This document shows, piece after piece, positions 5,638 through 9,677 of a stretch of DNA of 9,677 bases (its first letter is position 1; the number at the start of each line of letters is the position of its first letter). Origin of the DNA: Synechococcus sp. CPC35 (GTDB taxonomy: Bacteria > Cyanobacteriota > Cyanobacteriia > PCC-6307 > Cyanobiaceae); assembly GCA_002684175.1 (NCBI GenBank), contig NYUU01000117.1, positions 1-9,677 of the forward strand. Direction: 5' to 3'. Under the pieces are notes generated by a model. It had not been told where the DNA came from. It did not search any database and was given only the letters and a program-made list of their open reading frames with translations. The position numbers and the translations under genes are program-made.

Positions 5638-6909
5638 TCAGACCTTCCCAGTTTGCGGGAGATCGATCAGGCCCGCCGCGAAGAGGGCCGTCAGAGCATT
5701 GACAAGCGCAATCCGTACGTGCGAGCGGTGCGTTCCCCCCTGGAAATACAGATTGAATGGCTCACGCAGAGGTGCATCGGCGGAGAGCTCGCTGGTGGAA
5801 CCGTCGATGAATGTTCCTCCGGCCATGACCAGATCGCTGGCATAACCGGGCATTGAAGCTGGAACAGGATCGAGATAGGCACCGATTGGGGACGACGCCT
5901 GCACGGCGCGGCAGACGATTTTCAAGGCTTCGGCAGAACCCAGGCAGACCGCCTGAATCAGATCACTGCGTGGCACGCCCGGTGCTGGATTCACCGCAAA
6001 ACCCAGTTTCCGGAAGACGGCGGCCACCAGATCGGCACCGATCAGAGCCTCCGACACCATCTGAGGGGCGAGAAACAGTCCCTGAAGCAGGAGACGCTGA
6101 AGATCAAAACCCGTGCCTCCTGCACTGCCGATGCCAGGGGCCGTCAGACGACAACAGGCCATCTCGATGAGATCGGCACGCCCAGCGACATATCCACCTG
6201 TCGGGGCGATGGTGCCCCCCAGATTCTTGATCAACGAGCCGGCGATCAGGTCCGCACCTACGTCGGTCGGCTCCCGTTCCTCAACGAACTCTCCGTAGCA
6301 ATTGTCCACAAAACAGACGCATCCAGGCTGCTGACCATGGATGCGGTTGCACAACGCCCCGATCTCATCCACTGCGATCGCTGGGCGCCAGCTATATCCA
6401 CAGCTGCGTTGAATCAACACCATCCGAACCGGGCGTAGAAGCGCACGATCCAGGGCTTGTAGATCGATGCTTCCGTCTGGCAGGAGCGGCAATTCCTCGT
6501 AAAGAATGCCGAACTCCCTGAGGGATCCCTGTCCGGTTCCCCGGAGACCGATGACTTCTTCCAGAGTGTCGTAAGGCCGGCCTGTGATGGAGAGCAACCG
6601 ATCCCCGGGCCGCAGCACTCCGAACAGTGCCGAGGCGATGGCATGCGTTCCGCTGACGAACTGCAATCGGACAGCGGCAGCCTCAGCTCCGAGCACCCTC
6701 GCGAAGACACGATCAATCACCTCACGCGACTGATCGCCATGGCCGTAACCGGTGAGTGAGGCGAAATGCTGTGTGCCGAGCCTTTCCGCTGCGAAGGCGT
6801 CAAGCACCCGCTGCAATCGCTGTTCCACAGCAGCGGTCCGAACGGCAGCCACAGGCTCCAAATCCTGAGCCACCGCGTCGACCAAGGACCTTATGGACGC
6901 TTTGCTCAA
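5638..6909 (-). CDS. Methionine gamma-lyase family / aluminium-resistance-like PLP enzyme
   Basis: A 423-residue cytosolic enzyme of the PLP fold-type I family often annotated as methionine gamma-lyase family or aluminium resistance protein (Pfam Met_gamma_lyase; relative of Bacillus YnbB). Visible features are LTGYGHGDQSREVIDRVFA (residues 52-70), QFVSGTHAIASALFG (83-97) for the phosphate pocket, FVDNCYGEF (200-208) with the cofactor-binding aspartate at 202, and GSLIKNLGGTIAPTGGYVAG (224-243) with the expected PLP lysine at 228. The reaction in cyanobacteria is not established; C-S lyase activity on sulfur amino acids is the family guess. TTG at 6907-6909 is the only start after an in-frame TGA and has AGGGGG six bases upstream. 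It is the first gene of the probable operon with gcvH and gcvP, divergent from the desaturase. Confidence 0.88.
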   Translation of the reverse strand: MSKASIRSLVDAVAQDLEPVAAVRTAAVEQRLQRVLDAFAAERLGTQHFASLTGYGHGDQSREVIDRVFARVLGAEAAAVRLQFVSGTHAIASALFGVLRPGDRLLSITGRPYDTLEEVIGLRGTGQGSLREFGILYEELPLLPDGSIDLQALDRALLRPVRMVLIQRSCGYSWRPAIAVDEIGALCNRIHGQQPGCVCFVDNCYGEFVEEREPTDVGADLIAGSLIKNLGGTIAPTGGYVAGRADLIEMACCRLTAPGIGSAGGTGFDLQRLLLQGLFLAPQMVSEALIGADLVAAVFRKLGFAVNPAPGVPRSDLIQAVCLGSAEALKIVCRAVQASSPIGAYLDPVPASMPGYASDLVMAGGTFIDGSTSELSADAPLREPFNLYFQGGTHRSHVRIALVNALTALFAAGLIDLPQTGKV

Positions 6910-6921
6910 TGCAATCCCCCT
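6907..6921 (-). promoter_or_regulatory. Ribosome binding site supporting the TTG start of the PLP enzyme gene
   Basis: On the minus strand AGGGGG (6921-6916) is followed by six bases and TTG (6909-6907). An in-frame TGA lies just upstream, so no longer start is possible. This makes TTG the preferred start. Confidence 0.55.
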
Positions 6922-7074
6922 GCCTCAAAGCGTCATATGGCTCCATGTTGCGTAGCCGACCGGCCCTAACCGAACCACATCTCGCGGTAACTCCTTTAGA
7001 TTTAGGTCACTAACGGCACATACCGCTCCTCGGTTTTCCTGTCTGAGCGGCTTGTCACTTACAGGAGAATCCGA
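6910..7074. promoter_or_regulatory. Divergent intergenic region between the gcv operon and the desaturase
   Basis: These 165 bases must hold the promoters for both directions. I cannot point to convincing -35/-10 pairs. On the plus strand CCGCTC (7023-7028) can pair with GAGCGG (7045-7050) around a 16-base T-rich loop, placing a stem in the desaturase leader about 24 bases before its start. No glycine riboswitch consensus is visible on the minus strand. Confidence 0.45.
6966..6997 (-). promoter_or_regulatory. Strong Shine-Dalgarno sequence before a four-codon mini-ORF (leader of the gcv operon)
   Basis: On the minus strand AAAGGAG (6997-6991) precedes, by ten bases, ATG TGG TTC GGT TAG (6980-6966), encoding MWFG. 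It lies about 57 bases upstream of the PLP enzyme start. The ribosome sequence is the best in this intergenic region but serves no longer frame. It may be a leader peptide or a chance purine run. Confidence 0.25.
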
Positions 7075-7077
7075 TTG
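7063..7077 (+). promoter_or_regulatory. Ribosome binding site that sets the TTG start of the desaturase
   Basis: AGGAG at 7063-7067 lies seven bases before TTG 7075-7077. The spacing and sequence are near ideal and support the uncommon start codon. Confidence 0.65.
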
Positions 7078-7977
7078 GTTTCCTTGCGAACAGCTGACCC
7101 CCGCGAGCTACGCCAGCGGGCAGCAGTCACTGCTCCCCGCGAGCCACTGCCTGCCCGTCAGAAGCGTCTGAAGACGGGCACCACCGGTTTCATGCTTGCG
7201 ATGCATGTGCTGGCAACATTCGCAATCCTGCCGCGTTTCTGGAGCTGGCAGGGAATTGTTGCCTTCGCCTTTCTTTATTGGGTCACCGTTCTTGGTGTGA
7301 CCCTGGGGCTGCATCGCCTGGTTTCACATCGCAGCTTTAGTGTTCCCGTCTGGGTGGAGCGGGTACTGGTGATCATGGGCACTCTGGCCTGCCAGAGCGG
7401 TCCGATCGAATGGGTGGGACTTCACCGTCACCACCATCGTTTTTCCGATCAACCGGCTGATCACCACGATGCGGGCCGTGGCCTCTGGTGGAGCCACAGC
7501 GAGTGGATGTTGCACGAAATCCCCGCGCTTAAAGAACTGGATCGCTACGCCGGAGATCTCCTGCGGGATCCCTTCTACCGCTGGCTTGATCGCTGGTTCC
7601 TGCTGCTGCAGATTCCTCTTGGCCTTGGCCTCTACTGGTTCGGAGAGGCGGCTCAAGTTCACGGAGGAGGCCTCGGCCTTGTCCTCTGGGCGATCCCCCT
7701 GCGTCTCGTCGTGGTGTATCACGTCACCTGGCTGGTGAATTCAGCCACCCACGCCTTCGGTTACCGCAACTTTGATTGTGCGGACCTTTCACGTAACTGC
7801 TGGTGGGTCGCGGTGTTGTCCTTCGGAGAGGGTTGGCACAACAATCACCATGCCTATCCCTCCAGTGCTCGCCATGGTCTGCGCTGGTTCGAGTTCGATT
7901 TCACCTGGCAGCATGTACGCCTTCTCAAGAAGTTGGGTCTCGCCAGAAAAGTCAGAACTGTCCGGTACACGGGCTGA
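7075..7977 (+). CDS. desC: Delta-9 acyl-lipid/acyl-CoA-type fatty acid desaturase
   Basis: A 300-residue membrane di-iron desaturase. Three histidine boxes are intact: HRLVSH (80-85), HRHHH (117-121) and HNNHH (255-259), the last within GEGWHNNHHAYPSSARHGL. The spacing and sequences are those of the stearoyl/delta-9 group, which in cyanobacteria introduces the first double bond into acyl chains esterified to membrane lipids using ferredoxin. Hydrophobic segments around 40-78, 95-108, 175-192 and 200-222 fit two membrane-spanning pairs, with the histidines on the cytoplasmic side. A basic N-terminal tail of about 35 residues precedes them. The TTG start is chosen because of the AGGAG seven bases upstream. 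The gene is divergent from the PLP enzyme gene and is followed by rplI after 78 bases. Cold induction is typical of the family but not readable here. The delta-9 specificity is inferred from the boxes. Confidence 0.92.
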   Translation: MVSLRTADPRELRQRAAVTAPREPLPARQKRLKTGTTGFMLAMHVLATFAILPRFWSWQGIVAFAFLYWVTVLGVTLGLHRLVSHRSFSVPVWVERVLVIMGTLACQSGPIEWVGLHRHHHRFSDQPADHHDAGRGLWWSHSEWMLHEIPALKELDRYAGDLLRDPFYRWLDRWFLLLQIPLGLGLYWFGEAAQVHGGGLGLVLWAIPLRLVVVYHVTWLVNSATHAFGYRNFDCADLSRNCWWVAVLSFGEGWHNNHHAYPSSARHGLRWFEFDFTWQHVRLLKKLGLARKVRTVRYTG

Positions 7978-7993
7978 ACCGACCCGGGTTCAG
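7974..7993 (+). terminator. Hairpin overlapping the desaturase stop codon
   Basis: CTGAACC (7974-7980) pairs perfectly with GGTTCAG (7987-7993) around a six-base loop; the stop TGA (7975-7977) is inside the first arm. No T-run follows, so it may only attenuate transcription into rplI. Confidence 0.3.
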
Positions 7994-8055
7994 TCCGAAA
8001 AAGGGCCACGTCGTAATGTTGCTGATCGCATCGAAACCACTGTCGTCACCGTCCC

Positions 8056-8514
8056 ATGCCCAAGCGTGTCCAAGTTGTCCTGAACGAGGACATACTCAGC
8101 CTCGGAAAGGATGGCGATATGGTCGAAGTCGCCCCTGGCTACGCCCGTAATTTCCTCCTCCCGTTCGGTAAAGCAGTTCCCGTAACTCCTGCTGTGATGA
8201 AGCAGGTCGAACATCGTCGAGCTAAGGAAGCCGCGCGTCAGGCCGCTCTGAAACAGGCCGCCCTCGACTTCCAGACCGCTCTCAACACCATCGGACGCTT
8301 CACAGTCAAGAAGCAGACCGGTGAAGACAACGTCCTGTTCGGCACCGTCACCAATGGCGATGTGGCCGAAGCGATCGAAGACGCCACCAAGAAGGAAATC
8401 GATCGGCGCGACATCATTGTTCCTGAAATCCACCGCACAGGTCGTTACTCCGTGACGGTCAAACTGCACAGCGAGGTCACCGCCGAAATCAATTTGGAAG
8501 TGGTGAGCTATTGA
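8056..8514 (+). CDS. rplI: 50S ribosomal protein L9
   Basis: A 152-residue L9, which binds 23S rRNA at the base of the L1 stalk. The N-terminal domain shows the signature [20 protein letters not shown] (residues 16-35). A long charged and alanine-rich connecting helix follows (about 44-76, [19 protein letters not shown]). The C-terminal domain ends with [20 protein letters not shown]. Length is standard. ATG 8056 gives the canonical MPKRVQVVL start, though no good ribosome site precedes it. dnaB starts 52 bases downstream on the same strand. The rplI-dnaB adjacency is widespread in bacteria and suggests co-transcription. Confidence 0.97.
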   Translation: MPKRVQVVLNEDILSLGKDGDMVEVAPGYARNFLLPFGKAVPVTPAVMKQVEHRRAKEAARQAALKQAALDFQTALNTIGRFTVKKQTGEDNVLFGTVTNGDVAEAIEDATKKEIDRRDIIVPEIHRTGRYSVTVKLHSEVTAEINLEVVSY

Positions 8515-8566
8515 TCCCTGATCAGCAGCACCAGAATGTGAGTTCCAACCGGAGCAGCCTGCCGCC

Positions 8567-9677
8567 ATGGTGAGCGTCCCCCTGGATCAAAGCTCTGATG
8601 GGGGACGACAGGAAAACCGGCGAGGCCAGCGTGATCAGGCCCCCAACTTCGAATCTCTTCCTGATTCAATCCCGCCGCAGAACCTTGAAGCGGAAGAGGC
8701 TGTACTCGGCGGCATCCTGCTTGACCCTGATGCCATCGGCCGCGTCGCCGATCTGCTGCAGCCCGAAGCGTTCTATCTCAACGCCCACAGGGAGATTTTC
8801 CGCACCGCCCTGATGCTCCATGGACAGGGCAAACCCACCGACCTGACCGCCATGAGCGCCTGGTTGGCGGACACCGGGGCCCTCGAAAAAGTCGGAGGGA
8901 ACGGGCGACTCGTGGAGCTCGTGGAACGGGTGCCCTCCACGGCATCCATCGAGCAGGTTGCCCGGCTTGTGATGGACAAGTTCCTGCGCCGACAGCTGAT
9001 CCGTTCCGGCAACGAAGTGATCAAACTCGGCTTTGATCAGAGCCTGCCGATGGAACAGGTGCTGGATCAGGCGGAGCAGACGATCTTCGCCATCAGCCAG
9101 GAAAAACCCTCCAAAGGCCTCACTCCTACTGCCGAAATCCTCACCCAGACCTTTGAGGAGATCGAAAGCCGCTCCCTCGGCACATCCGTGGCAGGCATCC
9201 CGGTGAATTTCTACGACCTGGATGCCATGACCCAGGGGCTGCAGCGCAGCGACCTGATCATCGTGGCCGGCCGGCCGGCCATGGGCAAAACCTCGATCGT
9301 GCTCAACCTGGCCAAGAACGTGGCCCAGCTGCACGACCTGCCCGTCTGCGTGTTCAGCCTGGAGATGAGCAAAGAGCAGCTCACTTATCGGCTGTTGTCC
9401 ATGGAAGTGGGCATTGAAGCGGGACGGCTGCGCACGGGGAGACTGCAACAGGAGGAGTGGCCATTACTGGGCCAGGGGATCAACACCCTCGGCCAGTTGC
9501 CGATCTTCATCGACGACAAGCCCAACTCCGGTGTGCTGGAGATGCGCTCCCTCTGCCGGCGACTGATGGCCGAACAGAGCAAGGAACTGGGCCTGGTGGT
9601 GATCGATTATCTGCAGCTGATGGAGGGTTCCACCCCAGACAACCGCGTGCAGGAGATTTCACGGATCACACGTGCAC
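8567..9677 (+). CDS. dnaB: Replicative DNA helicase DnaB (3' end outside the window)
   Basis: The hexameric helicase that unwinds DNA at the replication fork and recruits primase. The first 370 codons are present. A poorly conserved polar tail (residues 1-35) precedes PPQNLEAEEAVLGGILLD, the start of the N-terminal helical domain. The RecA-like motor follows with Walker A GRPAMGKTS (Lys241), the catalytic glutamate in FSLEMSKEQ (Glu266) and Walker B VVIDYLQLM (Asp347). The arginine finger and last motifs lie beyond the window; full length would be about 460-470 residues. Start ATG 8567-8569 (GTG follows directly) has GGAG twelve bases upstream. The Walker A site, a known intein insertion point in some DnaB proteins, is uninterrupted. 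A stable hairpin covers codons 3-14. The gene probably shares a transcript with rplI. Confidence 0.96.
   Translation, partial: MVSVPLDQSSDGGRQENRRGQRDQAPNFESLPDSIPPQNLEAEEAVLGGILLDPDAIGRVADLLQPEAFYLNAHREIFRTALMLHGQGKPTDLTAMSAWLADTGALEKVGGNGRLVELVERVPSTASIEQVARLVMDKFLRRQLIRSGNEVIKLGFDQSLPMEQVLDQAEQTIFAISQEKPSKGLTPTAEILTQTFEEIESRSLGTSVAGIPVNFYDLDAMTQGLQRSDLIIVAGRPAMGKTSIVLNLAKNVAQLHDLPVCVFSLEMSKEQLTYRLLSMEVGIEAGRLRTGRLQQEEWPLLGQGINTLGQLPIFIDDKPNSGVLEMRSLCRRLMAEQSKELGLVVIDYLQLMEGSTPDNRVQEISRITRA
8575..8607 (+). promoter_or_regulatory. GC-rich hairpin at the very start of dnaB
   Basis: CGTCCCCC (8575-8582) pairs perfectly with GGGGGACG (8600-8607). Above a three-base bulge, ATCA (8586-8589) pairs with TGAT (8596-8599) around loop AAGCTC. 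It begins six bases after the dnaB ATG. No T-run follows. It could reduce dnaB translation or cause pausing between rplI and dnaB. Confidence 0.4.

Noticed and set aside
6374..6381. HIP1 palindrome GCGATCGC
   Set aside because: A single copy inside a coding region. HIP1 is abundant in many freshwater cyanobacteria, and one site carries no information here.
6910..7074. Glycine riboswitch upstream of the gcv operon
   Set aside because: These can precede gcv genes, but the conserved core sequences were not found in the leader on the minus strand. A covariance-model search would be decisive.
7990..8568. A 192-codon open frame on the minus strand
   Set aside because: It covers rplI in antisense, and L9 is unambiguous on the plus strand.
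9266..9300. Possible intein at the DnaB Walker A site
   Set aside because: GRPAMGKTS is continuous. The other known intein site of DnaB lies beyond the end of the window.
8666..9448. A 260-codon open frame on the minus strand
   Set aside because: It is antisense to dnaB, whose helicase motifs are clear. The His/Gly/Gln-rich translation shows no domain; long antisense frames are expected in GC-rich coding DNA.

Overview
The window looks like chromosomal DNA of a marine picocyanobacterium, most likely a Synechococcus of the marine (5.1) type. The reasons are a moderately GC-rich sequence, a plant/cyanobacterial-style delta-9 acyl-lipid desaturase, a gcvH-gcvP pair preceded by a methionine gamma-lyase-like PLP enzyme, and the order desaturase-rplI-dnaB, which I recall from these genomes. 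The assignment comes from gene content read by eye, not from a database search.

Left part (1-926): a gene-poor, accessory-looking segment read on the minus strand. It holds two diverged copies of a very small ribbon-helix-helix (RHH) DNA-binding protein. The downstream-lying copy (403-549) is complete with a GTG start. The other (28-171) has no usable start codon and is overlapped at its 5' end by a tiny membrane-protein frame (162-308). The two frames meet at a T TTG GGC heptamer just before the TGA stop, so a -1 slip would fuse the membrane segment to the RHH domain. The tiny membrane frame also carries a degenerate 54-bp internal duplication. A 35-codon cysteine-rich frame precedes the intact RHH copy.

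Middle left (927-2272): a flavodoxin-fold NADPH-dependent FMN reductase-type protein on the plus strand (927-1457), then about 420 bases without a convincing gene but with several inverted repeats, including one terminator-like hairpin. Next is an 83-residue hypothetical protein on the minus strand (1880-2131) whose Shine-Dalgarno-like sequence can pair with an upstream CCCC tract.

Centre (2273-6909), minus strand: a probable operon of a PLP-dependent C-S lyase-like enzyme, gcvH (lipoyl carrier) and gcvP (glycine decarboxylase). GcvP and GcvH catalyse the first steps of glycine cleavage, which in cyanobacteria clears photorespiratory glycine and supplies one-carbon units. gcvT and lpd are not in the window. 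gcvH and gcvP are in the same reading frame, separated by a single TGA.

Right part (7075-9677), plus strand, divergent from the gcv operon: delta-9 desaturase (membrane lipid unsaturation), ribosomal protein L9 and the replicative helicase DnaB, which runs off the end of the window. Three genes here (the PLP enzyme, gcvP, the desaturase) appear to start with TTG.

No rRNA, tRNA, insertion sequence or CRISPR array was seen. The core genes are ordinary. The most unusual signals are the possible frameshift fusion at the left edge, the gcvH/gcvP single-stop junction and hairpins that cover or closely follow start sites.
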